From contig NW_027043837.1 of assembly GCF_037102585.1 (NCBI RefSeq), forward strand, positions 434,001 through 498,000: a stretch of DNA of 64,000 nt, written 5' to 3'. A model generated the notes under the pieces. It was not told the DNA's origin, did no database searches, and saw only the letters and a list, made by a program, of their open reading frames with translations. A program made the translations under genes and the position numbers. The DNA is from Saccharomycopsis crataegensis. Lineage: Eukaryota; Ascomycota; Saccharomycetes; Ascoideales; Saccharomycopsidaceae. Numbering within the stretch: the first letter of the stretch is position 1; each line of letters opens with the position of its first letter. Below are positions 51,367-62,700 of the stretch, in pieces.

Positions 51367-53793
51367 TCACATTTCAATGTCAGAGTCTAAAATTTCATAC
51401 TCATTGGCGAGGTCGTCATTAGAATAGGAAGCTTCAGAGTCCCACCCACTACTGACAACATCATGATCAGCACTGATTACATATCCATCATCTTCATCCA
51501 AATTGTCGGTCACAGAAGCTGCATCAGTAGAGTCTGCAGGACTAAGGGTGACAGGGGTAACAAATCCAGAACCCTCTTGTAAATACGAGGAAGATTCCTT
51601 CAATAGTTTTGGAAGAATAATAATAGATGAAGAGCCTTTACTGTGAAGCAAAGTGCTGTTTGACGAGCTGCTTTCATATATATCGTTATTGTCAACATCT
51701 TTGATTTCCTCTTTTTCTTTAGCCTCGTCGTCTTCAATGTCCTCTTTTTCTTGAACGTGCTCAATTTCCTCTTTTTCTTCAGTTTGTAAAAGTTGCTCTG
51801 GCACACTGGCAGCTTGCATAACTTCATCCGACTCCTTGACAGCTTTCTGAGTCTCGCCAGCACTAGTGACCATTTGTTTAATTTCCTCAACAATTTCTTC
51901 AGGGTCTTGCTTCTCAGATAATGCAGCCAATTGATCAAACTTCTCAGCTTTGGCGATCAATTCTTCCAACTTCTTTAATCCATTGTCACCAGCAAATAAT
52001 TGCTCGACTTTTCTGCCCAAATCAGAATCTCTTTTGAAACCAAGGTCAATAACTTTATCAGTAGTGACTGTAGGTTCTAAACCATCGCGGAAGACAAATT
52101 TATCAGTCATTGCAGCAGGCAACATAGCAACCATATTGTGTTCTGGAGAATGGCAGTTAACAGAAACTCTCTTATCATAACATGTTTTGCATAAATCAAA
52201 ATTATAGCAATCTCTACAATGGAAACGCAAGCCTTCAATATAAACGGCACTGTCTTTGTCAGAGCAACTGTCACAGTATGCATTTTCCAAATCCTTCACT
52301 GGAGGTTCATTGCACGAGTTGGAAAACACACTACTAAAATGCATTTGTTTAGCAGGCATAACAGCAGCCATCGGATGGCTGCAGGAATGTGACCCAACTT
52401 CGGCATTATTAGAATAACAAGATTGGCACAAATCAAAGTTGGAGCAGCTCAAACACTTGTAGCGAAGACCTTTGATGTCCTCAGTAAATCTATTGTCTTG
52501 CTTGCATGCATCACAATAAGCATGAGCAATAATGCTTGGCGAAACATTGGCCTGACGGCAAGAAGATGCATTGGTTAGCTCTGAAAAGTGTGGTCTAATC
52601 AAAGGATAGGTGCCACTTGGACCAGGAATTCTGAGCATTGTATGTTTGTTAGAGTGCGACAATGTTGTGGTGCCATTCAGCACGCACTTCTCACACAAGT
52701 CGTAGTCAGAACATTCCAAACACTTGTAACGAATTCCGCGAAGATCAGTACCAAAGTCATGAGGGTGGCAGCCATCACAAACAATACCAGGGTGAGGTTT
52801 ACCAGCATTACAATTAGGTTTTGAGATAATACAAGGGTTTTTTGTTTCCACTCTCACAGCAACTCCGTTTCTTCCATCAATCATTCTAGAAAGTGCTTTA
52901 GCAGAAAAATCCTTCTTTGTAAACTTGCCAACAGGCTCAATAATCTTGGCCATAACATGGTTGTTGCAATGTTTTCCGGTAACGACACCCTTTTTCTCAC
53001 AAGCTTCACATAAATCATAGTCATCACAGATTAAACACTTATAACGATTGCCAGCAATCCAATTTTCCCCGTGAAAATCGCAACCATCGCAATATATGCG
53101 ATAATGCACAGCTTTGTTACAGGAAACATTACCAGAGGACTCTTTGTTGGCTTTCTTAGAATCAACAATCTCCATCAAATTTCTATTGAGGTCGTCAATG
53201 CTAGTATTCAAATCCTTGAAAAGCCCGTTTTCACCAAGAAAAGAAACCACCTTCTTGAGAATATCATCACCAAGAACCGGGGAGCTCAAGGTAGCAGCAG
53301 GGGCATCAGAAACTGATTTGGATTCGTCAGAGGTGGAAACTTTGGCGTCAACATCATTTGATTGTTCACCAGAGGAAGTTTCAGTACTGCTAAAATATTT
53401 TTCATCAAACGCTGTTTCAGCAAACGAGGCCCCATCAACTGGGTCCTTGAATAAAGCATCGGACAACTCAAATGGCTTTATATGGTCACTATCAATGACA
53501 ACCAACTTGATGTAATTCTTCACCTTCAAGGATCTCATGAGTGCCTTAAAATCTGCGTCAGAAGAAAGATTAACAAAGTCTCTGTGACGGCGAGATCTTC
53601 TCTTAAGGATAATATCACATTTGATACCTAAAACATCTTGAATCACACCTTGGAACTGGGCACTATTGATATAAGAACGCAACACTTTTACAGTCTTGCG
53701 AGTGCATTGCAATTTACCATCTTCTTTGGAGTAATAAAGCAACTTAACAAACACTGATGATTTGCCTTGGGGGTCGGGGGTTGGTAAAGGCAT
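51367..53793 (-). CDS. PB1 and four-ZZ zinc-finger protein, Nbr1/p62-like
   Basis: An 808-residue protein with the layout of selective-autophagy receptors. The N-terminus (about 10-95) looks like a PB1 domain: basic FVKLLYYSKEDG and an acidic-type FVNLSSDADFKALM motif. Four ZZ zinc fingers follow near residues 230-275, 330-375, 425-470 and 510-555, each with CxxC pairs such as YCDGCDFHGENW and YKCLICDDYDLCEAC. A helical region and an acidic, glutamate-rich stretch come next. The last residues include EYEIL beside aspartates, a good Atg8-interacting motif. No four-tryptophan domain was recognised. Cargo-receptor function is inferred from layout. Confidence 0.85.
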   Translation of the reverse strand: MPLPTPDPQGKSSVFVKLLYYSKEDGKLQCTRKTVKVLRSYINSAQFQGVIQDVLGIKCDIILKRRSRRHRDFVNLSSDADFKALMRSLKVKNYIKLVVIDSDHIKPFELSDALFKDPVDGASFAETAFDEKYFSSTETSSGEQSNDVDAKVSTSDESKSVSDAPAATLSSPVLGDDILKKVVSFLGENGLFKDLNTSIDDLNRNLMEIVDSKKANKESSGNVSCNKAVHYRIYCDGCDFHGENWIAGNRYKCLICDDYDLCEACEKKGVVTGKHCNNHVMAKIIEPVGKFTKKDFSAKALSRMIDGRNGVAVRVETKNPCIISKPNCNAGKPHPGIVCDGCHPHDFGTDLRGIRYKCLECSDYDLCEKCVLNGTTTLSHSNKHTMLRIPGPSGTYPLIRPHFSELTNASSCRQANVSPSIIAHAYCDACKQDNRFTEDIKGLRYKCLSCSNFDLCQSCYSNNAEVGSHSCSHPMAAVMPAKQMHFSSVFSNSCNEPPVKDLENAYCDSCSDKDSAVYIEGLRFHCRDCYNFDLCKTCYDKRVSVNCHSPEHNMVAMLPAAMTDKFVFRDGLEPTVTTDKVIDLGFKRDSDLGRKVEQLFAGDNGLKKLEELIAKAEKFDQLAALSEKQDPEEIVEEIKQMVTSAGETQKAVKESDEVMQAASVPEQLLQTEEKEEIEHVQEKEDIEDDEAKEKEEIKDVDNNDIYESSSSNSTLLHSKGSSSIIILPKLLKESSSYLQEGSGFVTPVTLSPADSTDAASVTDNLDEDDGYVISADHDVVSSGWDSEASYSNDDLANEYEILDSDIEM

Positions 53794-54099
53794 TGATACT
53801 TAATAGGATAAATATAACTATTTTCTCCAGCTTTACTTTTGCTACGGCATGTTAATAATTGGGAAAACGAAATAGAATTTCCATACTTTTTTGAGGAGGG
53901 GAGAGCAGCGCCACCCGTAGATCATGGGGGATGAGATGTGCACGTGATGATAAGGAAAAGTGAGGAGGGTCATATACATACTGATCGATGCATGTTTGTG
54001 CATAAAAAGGCGAACACAAAAAATGTTAGAATCCCAGATAGAATAGCTAGTAGACGATATAATTTATAGGGGATGAGCACGCTATAACGACATAGAGCA
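53794..54099. other. Divergent intergenic region upstream of MTC2
   Basis: Short shared promoter region with CACGTG (53940-53945) and GATGAG cores at 53930 and 54073. No supported gene. Confidence 0.5.
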
Positions 54100-55104
54100 A
54101 TGGGGTACGATGGCAATCTCTGTATGGCTCTTCAGTTATGCTTAATAGGAAATAGACACTTGCTAGTTTCCAGCGCCGACCCGGTTTACACAGAAAGAGA
54201 ACTCATCCACATCAATGATGAGTTGTTCAAGTTCAAGCCAAAGTCTGAGCTAAGAAGCTTGATATGTGATTCAAAGACAAGCTTGTCTCTTATTAATAGG
54301 ACATTAGAGAAAGACACTGGGAGACTATTATCTAACACTAAAGATGTAATCGATGATGCCCCAACAAACGCACCAGTACGAACGGTGTTGATAATTAGGG
54401 GTCTAGAAAGGACCTCTGACAAATTTCAAGTGGCGCTACTAGAAATAATAAGAAATGTGGAAACCAAAAGGAAATCTAATTTAAAGGATACATTTCTAAT
54501 AATACCTATCATTGAGAGTATTGAGGGAAACGAAATATGTCTTTATAAGTACCTTCAGGAGAAATTTTGGTTTCGTCAGCCACATTCCATTAATTATCAA
54601 ACTGCCAATTATATCTTTAATTCTGATCCATCAGATTCTGAGGTATCCTCAATCTCCTCGGATTCCATCATTAATGAAGATTTGACTGTACCAGAGCTAC
54701 TCTCTTACGATGGGCTGAGTCCGATTGAAGATGCCCTTAGCAAAAGAGAACGAATAGATGCTGTGTCCCTCATTCCGGAAATAAAAAGGTACATTCTTGA
54801 TATCATGATTTTTATTAGAAATCATAGAATTGTTACCGATGGCATTCCAACAAGGTTTATATGGGAATTCGAGCTATTAGTTCGCTGCTTGGCTATTGTA
54901 AACAATTATGAGTATGTTATTCCGGTTATTGTCAAACTCGCAGCTCGAAAATTTTTTCCATTGAAGATAAATATTTGTAACTATGAAGATGAGCCAACCT
55001 TGAATTGGGGAAGTGATTTACTCATGGTAAAGATGATGATGAACAAGTGGAATGCCGATTTGGTAGTTGAAGATGTGTTGAACAAGGTTCAGGCCCCAAT
55101 TTAA
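54100..55104 (+). CDS. MTC2: Mtc2-like protein (maintenance of telomere capping)
   Basis: A 334-residue protein resembling yeast Mtc2, whose mutants affect telomere capping; its biochemical role is not established. The match is clearest at IKRYILDIMIFIRNHRIVTD (S. cerevisiae RRYILDIMVHLRTHR) and at the end, VVEDVLNKVQAPI (VVKNVLSKVVPPV). The N-terminal half has a P-loop-less, mixed alpha/beta look, with VLIIRGLERTSDKFQVALLE reminiscent of the AAA-like layout of magnesium-chelatase relatives. A serine-rich loop lies near residue 185. Convergent with AIP1. Confidence 0.8.
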   Translation: MGYDGNLCMALQLCLIGNRHLLVSSADPVYTERELIHINDELFKFKPKSELRSLICDSKTSLSLINRTLEKDTGRLLSNTKDVIDDAPTNAPVRTVLIIRGLERTSDKFQVALLEIIRNVETKRKSNLKDTFLIIPIIESIEGNEICLYKYLQEKFWFRQPHSINYQTANYIFNSDPSDSEVSSISSDSIINEDLTVPELLSYDGLSPIEDALSKRERIDAVSLIPEIKRYILDIMIFIRNHRIVTDGIPTRFIWEFELLVRCLAIVNNYEYVIPVIVKLAARKFFPLKINICNYEDEPTLNWGSDLLMVKMMMNKWNADLVVEDVLNKVQAPI

Positions 55105-55313
55105 GACCAATTTTTTTTGTATTATAGGAAAAATTCAATAGAAAGGCTGGTATATAATAGGTATATATATTAACAGAATAGTTTTTTTTTTTTCATTTCT
55201 GTTCACAAATGCTGAATATCTTCTAGAAATAAAGAGAAAAAAAAAGTGAAAATAAAGCAGCAAAATGCGAAAAGAACTGGTGCATGATGGGCAATTAACC
55301 ACCAAATCTATAA

Positions 55314-57212
55314 CTAAACGATATTTTTAACTTCCCATAATTTGATAGCAGAATCAGCACCAACACTCACAATTTCATTGTCATCAATCCATGCAGCAGA
55401 ATTTACACCGAACTTATGACAGTTCAAAGCTTTAACGGTTTTGACAGGTCTATCCACAGAGTAAATAATGATATTGGTGTCCAAAGAACCAGTAACAACA
55501 AATTTACTGTCACTACGCCATGAGATGCTGTTGACCATAGCGGTATGCAATCCCCATCTGGATGTTTGGATAGCTTTGTCTTTGATGTTGTAGAGGACTA
55601 TTTTACCAGAAGAGTCACCAACTGCAACATAGAGCGAATCTGGGGAGATTTTGATGTATGTTGGTTTGTAGTTCAATTTCAAAGCATGACTAGAAACTGG
55701 AGATAAGTCAGAGACAGATAAAAAGTGAACGTTGAAAGATCTATCATCACCAATAATAACATATTCATCGTTGATATCAATGGTTGATACATCGAATGGT
55801 AATTTCTTAGAGGTAACTTTGGTGTTAGACGAGGAATCAACAATAATCAATTCACTGTCGCTGGTGACTACCCCATATACCCCCTTAGAGTTAACAGACG
55901 AAACTCTCTTTGGTTGGGAATCCAATTTGAACTCACTAGACGTCTCATATTCAAGACTGGAGTCAATCTTCAAAACCTTATCATCCCAACTACTAGTGAT
56001 AACTGAATCCCCAGCACTGACCAAATCGGTGATTAGATTGGTGTGACCCTTCCCAGAAATATAGCTGGCACTTCCAGTTTTTTTCGAAACGTCCCATTGA
56101 CAAATTCTACCATCATAGCTCCCTGTGAAAACACTGTTTCCGAGAACAGTTAATGAGGTAATTGATTTTTGATGACCTTTAATCACTTGGACTGGGAGGT
56201 CCGATTCCTTAGTAAAATAATTCAAATTACCATTGTATGTCAAACTAACAATATAATCTTTAGTGTAGACAATACCTAAATGTTGATTTTCTAAACTCTT
56301 TGGTAAGATCCAAACCTTCAATAATTCCCCAGAAGTGACATTCCATAATTTGACAGTAGAGTCAGTAGAACAAGTAACAAATTCTTCTGGGTTATCTAAT
56401 GACCAGGAAACACCAAATACACCCATTTCATGAGCAGATTCACCAGTCAATTGTGGATCACTGATGGTCTTTAAATATTCGCCTGATTTACCATCATAAA
56501 CAACAATTTTTTTGTCGGCCCCAACGGAGACAATGAAGTTACCGTCTTTTGAGTAAGCAACGTCACGAACAAAGTTGGTATGTTTATTTCTAACGGAAGA
56601 CACAAACTTGTAAGGTGGGGAGCTTAAGAACACTAAGGCAGCGTCTTCACCAACGGTGGCAGCACGGAAAGGCCTGGTTGGCTTGATGGTGACGGCACTG
56701 ATTTGAGCACCATGACCGGAAATCTCACCGACGGTGTTTCCTGAATCAAAAGTGAAACAATGACCGAATCTTTCCTTACCATTTCCAACGGCAATGATTC
56801 TCTTCGAATCAGCATCCCATTCCAAATCATTGATACGGCCATTGATCACTGGATAGTCACCTTTAACAATATGATCATCACCCACACAATCCCAGACTTT
56901 CACATTACCTGATTCATCACCTGAAGCTACATAAAACCCAGAAGGAGCAAACTTAGCAACAGTGGTTTGATAGTTGTGATTATTGAATTGATATACTTCC
57001 GCTGGATTGGAGATAGAACGGAGATAAATGGCTTTGCCATTAGGATACGCCAATCTGTCTGATTTGACATCATAGGAGAGGTGAACCGGAGTAGCTCTGG
57101 TTGTGGAAGGCAAAGGAGCCCAAGTGGAATCTTTACACAATGTCAGTAAGTATCTTCCAAAGATTAATGCTTAGAATAAATAAATAGCCAACATACTGTA
57201 AGTAATTGACAT
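55314..57212 (-). CDS. AIP1: Actin-interacting protein Aip1, one intron
   Basis: A 610-residue double beta-propeller WD40 protein that works with cofilin to disassemble actin filaments. Exon 1 is 57212-57197 (16 bases) and exon 2 is 57130-55314. The intron (57131-57196) has donor GTATGT, a TACTGAC-like branch and acceptor AAAG. The joined start reads MSITYNSTWAPLPSTTRATP, as expected for Aip1. WD repeats run throughout, for example KVWDCVGDD, VKLWNVTSGELLK, GSYDGRICQWDVSKK and, near the end, GSLDTNIIIYSVDRPVKTVK, followed by KLWEVKNIV. Length matches S. cerevisiae Aip1 (615). Confidence 0.95.
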
Positions 57213-57451
57213 TGTTTATGGATAGTGATTTGCCCCACGTTCTCAATGGGTAGTTAAAAGCTCTAGTTGGCGTGTTTTATAAAATAACCGAGGCCCGTTC
57301 ACACGTGATGAAATGAAATGCGCGCCTTCTTCTTTGTGATAAGTTACAATCTTTCAACTTGTATAAAATATCTCTTTTAACGAAACAAAAAAAAATGTAC
57401 ATTAGACAATAATTAGAATACAATAACGTGAATAAATAAACTTCAATGATT

Positions 57452-59389
57452 CTATTTCTTCGGTCTGATCTTTCTTGCTCTCTTGTCCAGCTGAACCTTT
57501 TTGTTCTTTTCAATGAACCCTTGATCTTCTTCAGCTTCAAATGAGGCGAAATCTCCCTTGATAAGACTTTCTTCTTCTTCGTCGGCTCTAGCCAAAGCTT
57601 CCTTTTCAGCAGCACTGGCCTTGTTGTCATCGTGAACACTAGTAGCAATCTTTTGGAATTTGGCAACGTAGAAACCATCGACGTTATAAACATGTGGGTA
57701 GAATCTTCTGGTCAATTTCACCTTTGGATTGAAATGTTTTCCTCTGAAACTGGTGAACCCTTCTTTACCAATGGCCAAGCCGGTGTCGACCAATTTCACA
57801 TTTGGTCTCTTACGCAATGCGTAGTCCACAACCGCTTCGTTTTCTTCAACAGCAACAGAACAGGTAGAATAAACAATGACCCCACCGGTTTCTGAGTTGG
57901 CATTTACGGAATCAATGGCGGATAAAAGTAGCTGTTTTTGCAAATGTGGAATTTGAATGAAATCCTTTTCAGTTCTGGATGTTTTCACAGATTCATCTTT
58001 AGCAACGACCCCTGTACCTGAGCATGGTGCATCTAATAGCACTCTGTCGAAACCACCCATCACTTTTGGAAATTCTCTAGCATCGTAATTACAAACAATG
58101 GTATTCTTGCATCCCAAACGGTGGATATTAGCAATTAAAGACTTGGTTCTGGCCTTATTGGCATCATTGGCAAAAACACAACCGGTATTCTTCATCATTG
58201 CGGAAATGTAAGTAGTCTTACCACCTGGAGCGGCAGCCATATCCAAGACACGTTCATTTTCTTGAGGACCGAGGGCCATGACTGGCAAGAAAGACGAAGC
58301 GGCTTGTAAGATATATTGACCGGATAAATATTCTGGAGTAGCCCCAATTGGCACTTGAGAGTCAAAAACTTGCAAACCAACCTTGGTCCATTTACCAATA
58401 GGCTGTAAATTGACACCTTTGTTGACCAATGCTTGAGCCAAGTCACGACGACTGGTTTTAAGGGTATTGGTACGGATGGTAATTGGTCTTGAAATTTCGT
58501 TGGCTTCAAAAAATTCCATAGCTTCACTGACACTGAACAAATTGAACATCTTTTCAGCTAACATAGGCGAGTATCCGAAATAATTACAAATATCTTCCAA
58601 TAATTGGTCCACATATTCTTGTCTCGATCTTCCTTCTTCGGCCAAATTACCGAAATCTTCCAAAACCTTGGTGAGTTCAATCATTCTTGTACGAAGAATG
58701 GTAACATCAGGCTTACCACCTCCTTCCATGATTTCTTTGGCTTTTTCTTCTTCAGTTGGCAAAACTTTGGCTCTTGGATTTTCTTCTACCACTTCCTCTT
58801 CGGCAGACTCGAAGTCACTCTCATCATCATCTTCGCTTTCATCACTGTCATCACTATCAGCACCGGGTTTACCTGACATTGAGAGCGCTTTTTGTGTACT
58901 CAATTCATTCAACTCTTTCAAGTTTTCAATATCTTCGTCGTTTTCTTCATCACTGAACAATGTTGCTTTTTGTTCTTCAACTTCAACATCTTCAACGTCA
59001 CTGTCTTCATCACTGGCAACGTTGAATTCATTATTAAGATCATCTTCATTGTACTCATCGATTTCATTGTCCAAGTCAGATTCGTCATCGAATAAAGACT
59101 TCTTAGCAGACGCAAGGGCTTCCAAATCAACTTCTGGTAAGTTATCCTCTTTCACATCCTCCTTGGCTTTCTTTACTTTAGTAGATTTTGATTTCTTGGA
59201 CTTCTTATCTTCTTTTGGTTCCTTTATTTTATCTTTCTTACTAGTCTTTTTCTTGTTACTTGGTTTCTCTTCACTCACAGAGTCTGATCTTTGTCTTTTT
59301 AACTTCTTCTCTTCCTTCTTCTTTCTTTCATTTTGGAAGTCCTCCAAAGGTTGTGGTGGAGCTTGTTTATTCTTGGCACGTCTACCCAT
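57452..59389 (-). CDS. NOP2: rRNA m5C methyltransferase Nop2
   Basis: A 645-residue nucleolar enzyme that methylates a 25S rRNA cytosine and is needed for 60S assembly. A lysine-rich N-terminus and acidic stretches (about 1-215) precede the NOL1/NOP2/Sun catalytic domain. Motifs are ERVLDMAAAPGGKTTYISAM (S-adenosylmethionine site), RVLLDAPCSGTGV with the TCSV-type partner VIVYSTCSVAVEENE (the two catalytic cysteines), FYPHVYNVDGFYVAKFQKI near the end and a basic tail. Both cysteines are intact. Upstream lie RRPE- and PAC-like motifs. Confidence 0.96.
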   Translation of the reverse strand: MGRRAKNKQAPPQPLEDFQNERKKKEEKKLKRQRSDSVSEEKPSNKKKTSKKDKIKEPKEDKKSKKSKSTKVKKAKEDVKEDNLPEVDLEALASAKKSLFDDESDLDNEIDEYNEDDLNNEFNVASDEDSDVEDVEVEEQKATLFSDEENDEDIENLKELNELSTQKALSMSGKPGADSDDSDESEDDDESDFESAEEEVVEENPRAKVLPTEEEKAKEIMEGGGKPDVTILRTRMIELTKVLEDFGNLAEEGRSRQEYVDQLLEDICNYFGYSPMLAEKMFNLFSVSEAMEFFEANEISRPITIRTNTLKTSRRDLAQALVNKGVNLQPIGKWTKVGLQVFDSQVPIGATPEYLSGQYILQAASSFLPVMALGPQENERVLDMAAAPGGKTTYISAMMKNTGCVFANDANKARTKSLIANIHRLGCKNTIVCNYDAREFPKVMGGFDRVLLDAPCSGTGVVAKDESVKTSRTEKDFIQIPHLQKQLLLSAIDSVNANSETGGVIVYSTCSVAVEENEAVVDYALRKRPNVKLVDTGLAIGKEGFTSFRGKHFNPKVKLTRRFYPHVYNVDGFYVAKFQKIATSVHDDNKASAAEKEALARADEEEESLIKGDFASFEAEEDQGFIEKNKKVQLDKRARKIRPKK

Positions 59390-59483
59390 ATTTGAAATTT
59401 GTTTAATATGCTTTTGGTTAGAAGATAATAATGTTGAATTTAAAGAAAAGAAGCATCTCTTAGGCTTAAGATTCTTGTGAAAT

Positions 59484-59520
59484 AAAAATTTTTTTTTTTT
59501 CTTCTCTGCTGCAAGATGAG
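59484..59520 (-). promoter_or_regulatory. RRPE- and PAC-like motifs upstream of NOP2
   Basis: AAAAATTTTT at 59484-59493 and GATGAG at 59515-59520, within 135 bp of the NOP2 start. The same pair stands before NOP8, 25 kb away. Confidence 0.5.
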
Positions 59521-59552
59521 TTTACCCTCCATATAAGGTGCAGCACCCCCGC

Positions 59553-59747
59553 TTATTTCTTGAAATTACTGCGAGATTTGACACTACTACGAGAAGACGT
59601 ATGAATCTGAATCTTGATAATATGTAACCACAAGCTTAGAATCAAAATAGCAACTACAAGCATTAAAGAAATTAGTATCTGGAATTTCAGGTACAAACCT
59701 TCATCTCTAACCATCAAACAACATAAATTAGCGAATAAATAGAGCAT
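59553..59747 (-). CDS. Possible 64-residue membrane protein
   Basis: A short frame with one long hydrophobic stretch (about residues 20-48, QILISLMLVVAILILSLWLH) and a basic Ser/Arg/Lys tail. It begins 18 bp beyond the stop codon of the 1054-residue gene and is read in the same direction. I recognise no family. It could be a real tail-anchored microprotein or chance sequence in a 3' flank. Confidence 0.3.
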   Translation of the reverse strand: MLYLFANLCCLMVRDEGLYLKFQILISLMLVVAILILSLWLHIIKIQIHTSSRSSVKSRSNFKK

Positions 59748-59765
59748 GAAAACAATAAACAGATA

Positions 59766-62700
59766 CTAAGAACATCTAATCAAAACCATTTTACCATCCT
59801 TTTTGAAATAATCACATCCATAATAAATATGATCAATATCCTTGACGAGGAAGTCATCAGTTCTCTCCACGAATTCATCGATCAAATCGATCTTGGCATA
59901 CAAAATCTCCTTGGTGGTGCCATAGAAAAATTTCCGTTTGCTATCAAGAATAACTTTTCCTCTGAATGCATAGGCTCTTTTGTTGCCCTCATCCCTAACC
60001 CCGAAACGCTTTATTTTTATTAGCTTAGTGCCTATAGAAACGTAGCAACACTTAATGGTCAATTGAAACTTGCTGATAAAAGCTTTGGAAAAATGCATTT
60101 CCGTGGCGCCATATCGATCACCTCCCAATTCTATATCAGGTTTTGGAACCCAACTTCTGATGTCTTGGAACCTCAAATTGTTATAAATCGCCAACTTATA
60201 GTTATATGCCTCTGGATTATAACGAGATGATTTTACCACTTGCTTGATATAACTCAATTCTTTTCTGAGACCCTGGCTTCCAAAATTAGCTATTGGACCA
60301 ACAGCCTCCACTATTTTCGGAATATGATGAATTTGATGGAGCGGTAGCGTGTAGAATGATCGATTTTTAGCTTCTGTTGGAGGAAATCGTTTTCTCATAC
60401 AGGAGAAAAAAATTCCTGGGAATGCCTTGAGAAATTTGAGATCTTCGGCACTGTATTCATATTTTTTTAAGATGTATTGATATTCAAAAAAGAGCATCAA
60501 CATCCATTTAACATCATCTCCGAAAGAGTCGCTCATTTCATAAACTAGCACAGGCAAAACATTAATTGCTTTATCATAATCAAATCCTGGTAAAAGTCTA
60601 TAAGGCAAAATATCAACACTGATTCTGGATCTGTCTTCTTCGGGGAATTCTGTTTTAAAAGCGTCTTCAAGGTAAGGAGATTCGATCCTTTTAGCAATGC
60701 CATTAACAATCTCTCTTTCCTTTGAATGTAATACTCTATATATGATTCTGAAAATGGTCTTAAACTGGCTCACCCTGGTCATATATGGATCAAATGGAAG
60801 TTGCCATTTATTCGAGAAATGATTTCTTAACATGGGGCTAGTCTTAAAAAATATTTCTTCGTTAGTAGTTTCTCTTCCATTATATGATAAATCGTTGGTT
60901 ATATCTTGGATATCAAAGAACAAGTCAGAATCCTCTGTGAGTCTCATATTGTCACAGAGCCCACAAGGCTTTCTAGCACTGGCAGATTTGAGGGAAAAAA
61001 GCATGGACTTGGAAGGAATGTCACTGGTGCTAATAATTGGAACCACCTGTACATTATTGAACTTGAAAGCACCAATAAGAGAGTTAATAACCTCAATTTC
61101 TTGAAGGGAAAATTCAACAGCCTCCTGAATGTTTTGGGTGACACAGCTAGAAATCTTGAATATGTTGGACGCTCTAGCCTCTGGGGGAATATTGATGATT
61201 TGATACAAAAGGCAAGTATGTCCCTTGGAGTTATTACCCTTTAAAAGATTTTTGACTTGGTCGCAATATAAGTCGACATAAATGTAAGTGAGCCCTTGGT
61301 TCTCTTTCGCATAGGCTTCCTGGAATATCGAAGACTTGGAATAGGCTTCGTTCCGGTACTCCTTATTGGAAATGTAAGCAAATATATTTTCATTCTCTAG
61401 CAACGCGTTAATAACATTATAAAGTGGCGAGTAATAAGTGACTTGGCTTTTTATATTTTCCAATCTTATTGAGTTACCCAATAGCGAGCCCATTATCGTA
61501 TCAAGTTTAAATAAACTTTCAGAAATTGATACCGATTCAAAAAAGGATTGAACCCCCGTACCACCTCGCAAAACTGTCTTAACTGCCTCAAGATACAGCC
61601 CACCAATTCTTGGCTTGGTAATATCAAAAATCTTGATCAATTTTTCGATGGTTTCCTTCTTAGAGTCATTTTCACCATCGAGATGAATAAGGTCAGTAAC
61701 CAGTGGAATACACGAAATATCATGTTTTTCGTAGTTTGTGAGTTTATCGTGATATCCTAAAACCGTTGTTGGTTCCTTTGGCGCCTGACGCGGACGATAT
61801 TCCGGTGGATCGTCATCTCTCCCATCATCCAGATTAAAGTCCATATCTTCGTTCTCACTATCACTTTCCGCGTTAAGTTGATCAATGACCATGATAACTT
61901 CATTAATATGGAAAGACCTAAGATCATTATTGTTAAGAGTTTTAGCTAACTCGTGGATTGAATCGTAAATACTGTGACCTTTAGCTAGTTTTTCAGACAT
62001 TTTGGTTTCATTAGTGGTACTGCTGGTCACATCGGCGTTGGTTATTGACTCCTTTGGAGCGGCAACAGAGAAACTTTCATTATCTGGTTCTTCAGAATAA
62101 CCACCAAACTCAAAATCATCATTTATAGGATCGTCTTCGTCCTGCTCGACATCTTCAATGCCATTTGTCATATTATTATGCCGACCGAAATTACTGCCAT
62201 TATGAATTGGTGTAGCTGGTTTTTCCCATTCCATTTCTTGGTACAGATTATTCAAATTTCGAAAACCACTTCCTTTTTCTTGTTCTTCCAAGCTGCCATT
62301 ATCAGCTGCCTGATGATCCGCATAACCATTTGACTCTTCTTCGAGCTCTTCCAAAGATTGCTCGCTTTCAGACATGTCAGAGTCGTGATCACTAGCATCA
62401 GGGTCTGCATGTCTTGGTAATTTTTTTTCAATATAACGCTGGATATCTCCCAAAGTGATCTTTCTTGTAATTCTTAGTAGCTTTTCAGCTTCTTTTTCAT
62501 CTGGGAAGATAACTTGACAATTATTATCGGTAATATAAGCTGTATTAGGACGCTTTCTATTTTTAAAAACTTCTTTGAAGTTGCTTTGTCCCATATAGAG
62601 GTAAATTGCATGATCAATAAGCTTGGTGAAACCTTTGAATGGAAAGCCATTGGTACTGTCATGATATACCTTTTCCAGTAGGAATTCATGAAAGGTTTGG

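Noticed and set aside
58668-59480. 270-codon serine-rich frame opposite NOP2
   Set aside because: It is the antisense reading of the Lys/Glu/Asp-rich NOP2 N-terminus, which automatically gives Ser/Phe/Leu runs.
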